Shown in pieces: positions 45,120-52,327 of a stretch of 64,000 nucleotides of DNA. Source of the DNA: Bin18 sp965242795. Its GTDB lineage: Bacteria > Desulfobacterota > Binatia > Bin18. Made by a program: the position numbers and the translations under genes. The stretch covers positions 1,860,001 to 1,924,000 of the forward strand of contig OZ251505.1 of assembly GCA_965242795.1 (NCBI GenBank), written 5' to 3'. How positions within the stretch are numbered: the stretch's first letter is position 1; each line of letters opens with the position of its first letter. The notes beneath the pieces were generated by a model. The model was not told the origin of the DNA, did not search any database, and was given only the letters and a program-made list of their open reading frames with translations.

Positions 45120-46058
45120 TCATGTCGCTCTATCCGTCACCCCGGTCAGAGCGGCGGCTAGGTGCGCCACGCCCTGCCCGAACCGCTGTACCGACCTCGA
45201 CCGGTGGAAGATCGACACCTGCACCTGCCGGGCCGCAGCCGTCAGCAGCCACCCGAGGAGGCGCCGGCGGCCGACGATGGCCAAGGCTTGGCGTCTCCGG
45301 TAGAGGGCCTCGTACAGGGCGATGACTGCGCGCCGGCGGGTCAGCGGTTCGATGGAGCAAGGTTTGGCGTTCCAAGGCGGACCGTCCCCGTACGACAGGA
45401 CGTGCAGGGTTCGCAGATTGCCCACGAGGTGCGGCGAACGGTGCGCCGGACGCGCCCACCGCTTGCGCACGCCTGCGTACACCGGCTCGCCCGGCATCGC
45501 ATCCGTCAGCGCCAGCGCGTCCGGAAACAGCTTCAGGCCGGCATTGCGATAGCACAAGCATCCCTCGCCGAACGAGGCAGGGTCGAGCAGCAGCAGATCG
45601 TCGGCGAAGAACGGCAGCCCTTGCCGGCCCAGCGCTGCCGCCAGCGTGGACTTCCCGACGCCGGACGCGCCGGTGAACGCATGCACCGCCCCGGCGCGGC
45701 TGACGACGGCGCTGGCGTGCAGGGGCAACAGTCCGCGCTGCAACGCCACCGCGGCCCAGGGTGAACCGAACAAAAAGATGCCGACCTCATCCGGTAGTGT
45801 GCCGGGCTTCGCTTCGTAGCGGATCGTGTCGCCGCCCTCGATCAGAAAGCGCACGCCGCCCTGATGGCGGATCAGCAGACGGCCGCCGGCATGTTCCCAG
45901 GCCGGGCCCCGGGCATCCGCGCACGGCAGGGAGTCCGGCACCGCGGCACGGCGAACGGTGACGTCCGCGCCCTGCGCGCGCAGCGCCAGCCCGGGCCGTG
46001 GCGTCAAGTCGAAGTCCGCGGAGACGGTGAACGGCCCCTCCGCGTCGCGGCCCGTCAT
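45120..46058 (-). CDS. HprK-like serine kinase of a peptide-tailoring cassette
   Basis: A 312-residue protein with the HPr-kinase C-terminal fold: P-loop GASGVGKST (residues 130-138), and FFADDLLLL (150-158) where HprK has its nucleotide-binding Asp pair. The N-terminal 100 residues are unlike HprK of the PTS, and no PTS genes occur nearby. Similar kinases in lasso and other RiPP clusters phosphorylate a C-terminal Ser. The ATG overlaps the preceding small ORF stop as ATGA; GGAGGG is upstream. Confidence 0.8.
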   Translation of the reverse strand: MTGRDAEGPFTVSADFDLTPRPGLALRAQGADVTVRRAAVPDSLPCADARGPAWEHAGGRLLIRHQGGVRFLIEGGDTIRYEAKPGTLPDEVGIFLFGSPWAAVALQRGLLPLHASAVVSRAGAVHAFTGASGVGKSTLAAALGRQGLPFFADDLLLLDPASFGEGCLCYRNAGLKLFPDALALTDAMPGEPVYAGVRKRWARPAHRSPHLVGNLRTLHVLSYGDGPPWNAKPCSIEPLTRRRAVIALYEALYRRRQALAIVGRRRLLGWLLTAAARQVQVSIFHRSRSVQRFGQGVAHLAAALTGVTDRAT

Positions 46059-46234
46059 GCGCCCTCCGATGTCCCGAGGCGGCTGCGCGACCGCCAGTCT
46101 GGCGGAACCGAGAAGCCCTGGCTCCAGCGGAACGTGTCCGCGCACAACACGCCGTGCCAGGAACCTGCCTCGAACGCCGCGGCTGCTCGGCAGGCAATGC
46201 GGGGGTTCCGAAGATGCATCGTGGACGGGGACAT
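46055..46234 (-). CDS. Small ORF translationally coupled to the HprK-like kinase
   Basis: A 59-codon frame starting MSPSTMHLRNP (an inner ATG at 46219 gives 54 residues), containing FEAGSWHGVLCADTF and ending RLGTSEGA. The stop overlaps the kinase start (ATGA). No family recognised. It may be a precursor-like peptide, the remainder of a larger protein, or only a coupling ORF; the frame is shared with the upstream sulfotransferase past its stop. Confidence 0.4.
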   Translation of the reverse strand: MSPSTMHLRNPRIACRAAAAFEAGSWHGVLCADTFRWSQGFSVPPDWRSRSRLGTSEGA

Positions 46235-46249
46235 ACCGGGCAGGCCGGG

Positions 46250-47101
46250 TCAGGCCATCATCTCGTATCCGAAATGGCGCAAGGCTTCCTCGTGCACCTC
46301 GAACACGCGGTTGAACGCCGCGAGATCGTCCGCCTGCAGGCGTGCGAAGTGCCGCGCGTTCATGTCCGTGAGCGTTTCGTCGTAGCCTTTCACCTTGATG
46401 CGTTGGCGCAGGTTCAGATCCGCAAGCTGTGGGACCAGCGTGCGAATTTCCTCCGCCACGGCTTCCGGCGCGGCGCACATCCGCTCGTAGGTGAAGAACA
46501 CGCTTTGCGCTCTCCACGCCTCGACGTTGCGCCGCTGCCACGCCAGGCAGGTGGCGGCGTGGGTCGCGGCGGCCGTCGGCAGGCTCTTGCCGCGCTCCTG
46601 GAACTGGCGGCGGTAGCGGCGTGGGAAGCTCTGCCGGTAGTAGCGGCAGATGCCTTCGCAGACGGCGTAGGGATTGCGCACCATGAACAGAAACCGGGCG
46701 TTGTCGAAGTGCCGGGCGAGCTGTTCGACGCACAGCACGTGCGAGGGCGACTTGGTGACGAACACCGAGGCGCGTTCGTCGGCGGCGTAGGCGTGGAAGT
46801 GCCACGCCCTGCGCGTGCGCGGCCAATCGTAGTTGCGAGGATCCGAAAACAGGTCGATCCATCGCTGCTCGGCGGCCCACAACAAGCCGGGAATCCACTT
46901 GTCCGGGCCATGGGGCACCCACGGCAGGGGACCGGCGTAGCCGTGCGTTCGTTGCCCCTCTTGCGGGAGGCGCCAAACGGCGCGGCAAGTCTCCAAGACA
47001 CCCGCCAGGAACGAGGAGCCGCTGTCGTTGGGGCAGATGACGAACAGGTGCGCGTCGAGCAGACGGGCGAGGTCGCGGGTCGCGGCGGGGACGCGGTTCA
47101 T
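46250..47101 (-). CDS. Sulfotransferase
   Basis: A 283-residue PAPS-dependent sulfotransferase-fold protein. The PAPS 5'-phosphate loop is FVICPNDSGSSFLAGVLE (about residues 19-36) and the 3'-phosphate-binding segment is FLFMVRNPYAVCEGICRYY (about 135-153). It transfers sulfate to hydroxyl groups; acceptor unknown, here perhaps a peptide or sugar. Its ATG overlaps the glycosyltransferase stop (ATGA). Confidence 0.85.
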   Translation of the reverse strand: MNRVPAATRDLARLLDAHLFVICPNDSGSSFLAGVLETCRAVWRLPQEGQRTHGYAGPLPWVPHGPDKWIPGLLWAAEQRWIDLFSDPRNYDWPRTRRAWHFHAYAADERASVFVTKSPSHVLCVEQLARHFDNARFLFMVRNPYAVCEGICRYYRQSFPRRYRRQFQERGKSLPTAAATHAATCLAWQRRNVEAWRAQSVFFTYERMCAAPEAVAEEIRTLVPQLADLNLRQRIKVKGYDETLTDMNARHFARLQADDLAAFNRVFEVHEEALRHFGYEMMA

Positions 47102-48021
47102 CGTGCTTTCGCTCCGCTGCGTCTTTCGCGCAGCCGAGTCCCGGCGGCGTTGATGTGCGCCTTGGTCAGGAACGCCATGTACGTCTCCATCCACTGCCGG
47201 TTCGCCCGATGCGGCTTGTACGCGGAGTTCCCCTCCGTCCAGCCCAGCATGGCGTGTGTCATCCACGGCTTCACGGGGCCGGCGAAGTGCAGCGCCTTGG
47301 CGTCTTCCCGCCGCCAGCCGGTATGAGCGCGAATCTCCGCCGCCATCGGCACCACGTAGTCGTAGCGCCAGTCCACCAGCGTCTGCCGGCCGGCGAAGTG
47401 GAGGTTCAGCACGAGCTGGTCGGTATGCTGCGTGATGCGGTCGCGCCAAGCCGCAGGCGATACCTGCGCCAGCAGCGCCTCGTAGTGGCGTCCATCGGCC
47501 AGCAGCCGGCCGTCAATCATCAGAAAGCCGCCGCCGAACGTGCGCCGCAACGTCCCGACGCGGCTCGGCGTCGGCGCGAAGGACGTAGCATCCCGGCACT
47601 GTCCGCGCAGCCACGCCTCGTCGCCTCGGCACAGCAACAGCGCCGGCGAGCGGAACAGTTCGGCCACGGGCGCCTGGAACAGGACGTCGCTGTCGTAGTA
47701 CAGGACCTTGCGGTAGCCGCCGAGCCGGAACGCTTCCAGACAGAGGAACTCGCTCAGGCGATGCGCGAGACGCGGCTGCGCCGCGCCCAGGGCGTCAACG
47801 CGTTGCCGCAGCTCGACCGACATCTGCTCGAAGCGAATGTCGCCGCAGGCCGCTTGCAGACCCTCTTGTCGATGTTGAGGAATGCCGTCGTGGATGACGA
47901 CGACATCGCCGTCGAAGCCGGGATGGTGTCGCCGAAAGGAGCAGATGGCCACGACGGCGCCGGGCAGGAAGGACTCCGTGGCGGCCGTGACGAAGCAGAC
48001 GGATGGGGACCGGGCGTCCAT
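47098..48021 (-). CDS. Glycosyltransferase family 8-like protein
   Basis: A 307-residue nucleotide-sugar transferase. The metal- and sugar-nucleotide-binding DxD is D110-S-D112 in YYDSDVLF, after VLYYD. A late HFAGPVKPW (HxxG) motif is typical of GT8. It lies 26 nt after the candidate precursor peptide and is coupled to the sulfotransferase, so it likely acts in the same tailoring path. Confidence 0.85.
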   Translation of the reverse strand: MDARSPSVCFVTAATESFLPGAVVAICSFRRHHPGFDGDVVVIHDGIPQHRQEGLQAACGDIRFEQMSVELRQRVDALGAAQPRLAHRLSEFLCLEAFRLGGYRKVLYYDSDVLFQAPVAELFRSPALLLCRGDEAWLRGQCRDATSFAPTPSRVGTLRRTFGGGFLMIDGRLLADGRHYEALLAQVSPAAWRDRITQHTDQLVLNLHFAGRQTLVDWRYDYVVPMAAEIRAHTGWRREDAKALHFAGPVKPWMTHAMLGWTEGNSAYKPHRANRQWMETYMAFLTKAHINAAGTRLRERRSGAKAR

Positions 48022-48047
48022 CGATCTTTCGTGCGCCGCAGACCCCG

Positions 48048-48268
48048 CTAGGAGTTTAGCGTGTAGTTCTCATTCTCAACGGGGTTGTTCGGATCCGTCC
48101 ACCTCCCGCTTTTCGTCAGCAATACTCCGTCTTGGATGAGGAGGATGGCCGGTTTGGACCACGGCTTCTTCCGCGGTGCCGATGCCGCTGTTGGGACGCT
48201 AAGGGGCTTGGCTATCGGCTCAGCTAAGGGGCGTTCACCATTTGCGGGGGGGGGGGGGGGATCTTCAT
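48048..48268 (-). CDS. Candidate RiPP precursor peptide, start separated from body by a 15-G tract
   Basis: Body on the minus strand ends at TAG 48048-48050. It has a Pro/Ala stretch, then KKPWSKPAI, the spacer LLIQDG, VLLTKSG, a short polar part with DPNNPVE, and ends YTLNS. W-x2-P-x-I ... G ... L-T-K resembles the YxxPxL...G...T leader of lasso and related peptides. ATG at 48268 with AGGAGGCAGGA upstream is out of frame by one; 13 or 16 G instead of 15 would connect them (about 73 codons). Confidence 0.45.
48246..48260. repeat. Homopolymer run of 15 G
   Basis: Fifteen consecutive G on the plus strand (C on the minus) between the start codon at 48268 and the precursor-like body. By far the longest run in the window; a classic slippage-prone tract, or an assembly error. 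Confidence 0.9.
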
Positions 48269-48440
48269 TCCTGCCTCCTTCTCGTCAGGTGTTCAAGAGA
48301 CGACTCGAAACTTCTTCCGCCTCTAATACCGACAATCGGAAAGAAAAGCTAGAGGTAATCGAAGGCCGCGTCACCGTATCGGAAGTGTGTCGTTTCCTTG
48401 GGGAACTTCAAGTATGTAATTCCCTTTCGACATGGTTCGA

Positions 48441-48591
48441 CCCTTCGACAAGCTCAGGGACCATCCCCGCCTCCCCCGAAGTTCGTTGAGCTTGCCGAAA
48501 CGAACCCCGAGGCTACCTTGACCGTCGCCTCGCACCCCCGGCCCTTCGACCTTTCGACCGGCTCAAGGCAGGCAGGCAGGCTCAGGGACCT
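48441..48591. repeat. Three TTGAGCCTGTCGAA-family elements
   Basis: CCCTTCGACAAGCTCAGGGACC (48441-48462) and GTTCGTTGAGCTTGCCGAAACGAAC (48482-48505) are followed by a third copy with extra GGCAGGCAGGCAGG at 48539-48591. The rest of 48269-48744 shows no supported gene. Confidence 0.65.
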
Positions 48592-48744
48592 TCCCCAGGA
48601 TCCTCGCCTGTTCTTTCCCTTCAATGCCGATATGTAGGGGCGTAAAATCTTACGCCCCTCCGCTTTCTGCGCCGTTTCGGCGACAACGACGTCTTGATTC
48701 CCCAACGCCCGCCCGGCCGAATCCGGAATCGGGAAGGCCGCGGG

Positions 48745-50364
48745 TCAGCGGCCGGTCGGGGAGATCACGAGCCGGCGGTGCGGATCGGTCCCCTCGCTGT
48801 GGGAGGTCAGGCCGAAGCTCTTGACCACCTGATGTTGCAGGCGGCGGAGCCGGGCGCGTTGCGGGGCCAGTTCGCATTGTGCGTTCTCGGCGATCACGCG
48901 CCGCACGGCTTCCTCGGCCTCCAGGAGGGCGATCCGGTCTTCGGGAAATTCGTCGCTCAGATACTCGCGTAGGAACTTGGCGGCCTGCGCCGCGGTGTCG
49001 CTGCGCAGCGTGTAGAGCGGCGTGCCGCGTTCGACCAGGAGGCGCAGCGCCTTGGGCTGGCGTTTCGCCTGTCCCCGGACCGTCAGGATCACGTCGGCAT
49101 ACGTCGCTTGGCCGACGACGCGCGCCGGCACGTCGAGATCGTGAATGGCGTCCTCCAGCCGCTGCCGGTTGATGCCGTACGGGTAGATGCGCAGCACCCG
49201 CCGGTCCCGGCCGTTCGGGCCGACCTCCTGCCCGGCCGAGGAATCCGTTTCCGCGTGCGGCGCGACGGGTTCGACCGTCACGCTGCCGTCCGCGGCGCGG
49301 GTGCGCAGTTCCAGGCTCGACGTCCAGCCGCGCAACAGCCCGTCCACCGCGGCCGCCACGTCGGGGTGGACGGCCAACCGGCTGCGGTCGCGGATCTCGA
49401 CCAGCACGTCGAAGGTCGGCGGGGCCTTGCGTTCCTGTACGGTCTTCTGCGTGCGCCGGCGGCGCGCCTCGTCGTCCCCGAGCGTGACGGCCTGCACCCC
49501 GCCCACCAGGTCGGCCAGCGTCGGGTTCAGCACGAGGTTCTCCAGTGTGCCGCCGTGCGCGGTCGCAATCAGCCGCACGCCGCGTTCGGCGATCGTGCGC
49601 GCGGCCGCGGCCTCGGCTTCGGTGCCGATCTCGTCCACCACGATCACCTCGGGCATGTGGTTTTCGACCGCTTCGATCATGGTGCGGTGCTGGCGGTCGG
49701 GCGAGGGGACCTGCATGCGCCGGGCGCGGCCGATGGCGGCGTGCGGAATGTCGCCGTCGCCCGCGATTTCGTTCGAGGTGTCCACGATCACGACGCGCTT
49801 GCCCGCTTCGTCGGCCAGGACGCGGGCCGCCTCGCGCAGCAGCGTGGTCTTGCCGACCCCGGGCGGGCCGAGCAGCAGGATGCTCTTGTCCGCGTCCCGG
49901 ACGAGGTCCTGCACGATGTCCACGGTGCCGAAGACCGCGCGGCCGACCCGGCAGGTCAACCCGATGATGCCGCCGGTCCGGTTCCGCAGCGCGGAAATGC
50001 GGTGCAAGGTACGGGGAATGCCGGCACGATTGTCGTGGCTGAACGCCCCGATGCGGTCCACCACGAACGCGATCGTCGGCGCCTCGGCCGGCTCCCGGTA
50101 CAGCGTGGCGGTCTTGGTTGCGTAGCGCGCTTCGGGCGGACGGCCCAGATCGAGGATGACTTCGAGCAGGTCGTGCAGGCCGCCTTCCCGGACGATGGCG
50201 TCCCGCAACGCGGGCGGAAACACGTCGAGCAGCAGATCGATGTCGTCCACCGTCCGCATGCCGGGCGGATTCGCCGCCGGCTCGGACCCGGGCACCGGCG
50301 CTGACGAATCGGCGGCGGACTCGACCGTTGGCGAGGGCTCCGGAAGCGGCGGGGAAGCGGTCAT
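48745..50364 (-). CDS. R3H-domain AAA ATPase (Ycf45-like)
   Basis: A 539-residue cytoplasmic ATPase like cyanobacterial/plastid Ycf45 and SpoIIIAA-type ATPases. It has a long N-terminal region, P-loop GPPGVGKTT (residues 166-174), Walker B VIVVDEIG, and a C-terminal R3H nucleic-acid-binding domain (about residues 475-535) containing RLRRLQHQ. Role in the cell poorly known. Start chosen at 50364; an inner Met at residue 36 is possible. Confidence 0.85.
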   Translation of the reverse strand: MTASPPLPEPSPTVESAADSSAPVPGSEPAANPPGMRTVDDIDLLLDVFPPALRDAIVREGGLHDLLEVILDLGRPPEARYATKTATLYREPAEAPTIAFVVDRIGAFSHDNRAGIPRTLHRISALRNRTGGIIGLTCRVGRAVFGTVDIVQDLVRDADKSILLLGPPGVGKTTLLREAARVLADEAGKRVVIVDTSNEIAGDGDIPHAAIGRARRMQVPSPDRQHRTMIEAVENHMPEVIVVDEIGTEAEAAAARTIAERGVRLIATAHGGTLENLVLNPTLADLVGGVQAVTLGDDEARRRRTQKTVQERKAPPTFDVLVEIRDRSRLAVHPDVAAAVDGLLRGWTSSLELRTRAADGSVTVEPVAPHAETDSSAGQEVGPNGRDRRVLRIYPYGINRQRLEDAIHDLDVPARVVGQATYADVILTVRGQAKRQPKALRLLVERGTPLYTLRSDTAAQAAKFLREYLSDEFPEDRIALLEAEEAVRRVIAENAQCELAPQRARLRRLQHQVVKSFGLTSHSEGTDPHRRLVISPTGR

Positions 50365-50719
50365 ACGCGGTGGGTCGGACGCTGCCGAAATCCAGCCGGC
50401 TCCGGTCGTCGGGCAGGCCGTCTCGACCGGTCGGCAGCGGCCCCGACGTACCACACCCGCGCCGGCTTGACGAGGCTCCGGGCGTATGTGAAAAGCGGGC
50501 AGTTCCCATCCGCGGGCAATCAGAAGTCCGCGGATGGGATTCTGCACGATACGAAGGGAATGCCGTACCGGATGATCCCCCGCCCGTTTCGACAGCCTCG
50601 ACGGGCTGGACCTTGAGCTTGTCGAAAGGTCGAAGGGTTTCTGACAGAGGCGGAGTAAGGAAGCCGGGGGACGGTTTCAGACTCTCTGGTATGGAATCCG
50701 CATACGGAAGGAGGACGGC
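50365..50719. other. Divergent gap with one TTGAGCTTGTCGAA repeat
   Basis: The only element seen is CTTGAGCTTGTCGAAAGGTC (about 50612-50631) in the gap between the R3H ATPase and the dienelactone-hydrolase gene. Confidence 0.5.
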
Positions 50720-51457
50720 ATGGAACTGACCACCGAGCGTGTCCACATCGCGGTCGGCACCGGGACGATGGGGGGCTACCTGGTCCATCCGACGGACGTC
50801 GGGCCGCGGCCTGCGGTGCTCGTGTTCATGGAGATTTTCGGGGTGAACGCCCACATTCGGGCCGTGACCCGGCGGGTCGCCGAAGAAGGCTACGTGGCCC
50901 TCGCGCCCGACTTCTTCCACCGCACCGGCCCGGGCGTCGAGTACGGCTACGACGACACCGGGATGCAGGAGGGCATCAAACTCCTCAACCAACTCCAGGC
51001 GGATGAAATGGTGGCCGACGCGCGGGCGGCCCTCTCGTTCCTCAAGCGCCAGAACTTCGTCGTCGGCAACAGGCTCGGCGCGATGGGGTTCTGCGTCGGC
51101 GGCCACATGACCTATCTCGCGGCGTGCGAAACCGACCTGCGTGCCGCGGCCAGCTTCTACGGCGGCGGGATTGCCGGCGAGCGCGGCTTCGGCGGCCAAG
51201 CCTCGACCATCGGCCGGACCGGGCAGATCGGCGGGCGCCTGCTGTGTCTGTTCGGCGGGCAGGACGCGCACATCCCGATGTCCGAGGTCGATGCGGTCCG
51301 CGGCGCGCTGGAAGCGCACGACGGGCGCCACGACGTCGTGGTGTACCCCGACGCCGACCACGGCTTTTTCTGCGACCAGCGCGCCGCATACGACGAAGCC
51401 GCGGCGACCGACGCTTGGCAGCGGGTGAAGACGTTGTTCGCCGAAGCGCTCGCATAG
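50720..51457 (+). CDS. Dienelactone hydrolase family protein
   Basis: A 245-residue alpha/beta hydrolase. The catalytic Cys is in GFCVGGHMTYLAA (nucleophile elbow GxCxGG, near residue 118), acid in FGGQDAHIP, and His in PDADHGFFCD. In classic enzymes it opens dienelactone in chloroaromatic breakdown. GGAAGGAGG precedes the ATG. It is followed by an SDR gene 21 nt on, so probably one transcript. Confidence 0.93.
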   Translation: MELTTERVHIAVGTGTMGGYLVHPTDVGPRPAVLVFMEIFGVNAHIRAVTRRVAEEGYVALAPDFFHRTGPGVEYGYDDTGMQEGIKLLNQLQADEMVADARAALSFLKRQNFVVGNRLGAMGFCVGGHMTYLAACETDLRAAASFYGGGIAGERGFGGQASTIGRTGQIGGRLLCLFGGQDAHIPMSEVDAVRGALEAHDGRHDVVVYPDADHGFFCDQRAAYDEAAATDAWQRVKTLFAEALA

Positions 51458-51478
51458 GCACGCGCCACAGGGGGCAGC

Positions 51479-52291
51479 ATGGGCAGTCTGGACGGAAAAG
51501 TCGCCATCGTGACCGGCGCGGGCCGGTTGCGCGGGATCGGGCGGGCCGCGGCGCTCGCTTTGGCCGAACTCGGTGCGGACATCGTCGTGACCGGCACGGG
51601 CCGCGACCCGGCGCGGTACCCGGAGGACGAAAAGGCCGCCGGCTGGCGGGATGTCGAAAGCACTGCGGAGCAGGTGCGCGCCGCGGGCCGGCGCTGTCTG
51701 ACACGGATCGCCAACGTCACGGACCGAGCCGCGGTGGAGGCCACGGTGCAGGCTACACTGGACGAATTCGGCCGGATCGATTTTCTGATCAACAACGCGG
51801 CGTTCGCGCGCGGGCCGGACCGCGTCCCGCTGACCGACTTGCCGGAGGACGTCTGGCGTCGCGTGCTGGACATCAAGCTGACCGGCAGCTTTCTGATGAG
51901 CCGAGCCGTCGTGGCGACGCTGATCGAACAAGGGCAGGGCGGCTGCATCCTGAACGTGTCGTCGATCGCCGGCAAGAAGGGCAACCCGAACATGGTCGCC
52001 TACTGCACGTCGAACTTCGGCATCCAGGGGTTCACGCAGGCGTTGGCGATGGAGGTGGCGTCGCACGGCATTCGGGTCAACGCGGTCTGTCCGGGCGTGA
52101 TCGACACCTCGCGCATGGACGATTTGGGCCGCGCCGAGACCTGGGACGCCACGATCAAGAACTTGGTCCCGCTCGACCGGCCGGGCACGGACGAGGAGAT
52201 CGGCAAGTTCGTCGCGTATCTGTGCACGCCGGATGCGGCGTACATCACCGGCCAGTCGCTCAACATCGACGGCGGCGTGGTGATGTGGTGA
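51479..52291 (+). CDS. Short-chain dehydrogenase/reductase with Lys-to-Asn change
   Basis: A 270-residue SDR with TGAGRLRGIGRAAALALAEL, NNAAFARG and NVSSIAGKKG. The catalytic motif reads YCTSN, i.e. Tyr-x3-Asn, where Lys is nearly invariant. The C-terminus is normal (GQSLNIDGGVV). Loss of that Lys would normally disable the reductase, so this may be an altered or inactive member. It is co-oriented with the dienelactone hydrolase. Confidence 0.9.
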   Translation: MGSLDGKVAIVTGAGRLRGIGRAAALALAELGADIVVTGTGRDPARYPEDEKAAGWRDVESTAEQVRAAGRRCLTRIANVTDRAAVEATVQATLDEFGRIDFLINNAAFARGPDRVPLTDLPEDVWRRVLDIKLTGSFLMSRAVVATLIEQGQGGCILNVSSIAGKKGNPNMVAYCTSNFGIQGFTQALAMEVASHGIRVNAVCPGVIDTSRMDDLGRAETWDATIKNLVPLDRPGTDEEIGKFVAYLCTPDAAYITGQSLNIDGGVVMW

Positions 52292-52327
52292 GACCGGGCC
52301 GAAGGATCTTCCCCAAGACCGGAGTCC

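Noticed and set aside
48048..48120. Assignment as a true lasso peptide
   Set aside because: No intact lasso cyclase, protease or RRE protein is present and there is no Asp/Glu at ring position 7-9 if cleavage follows TK. Only a RiPP-like leader is claimed.
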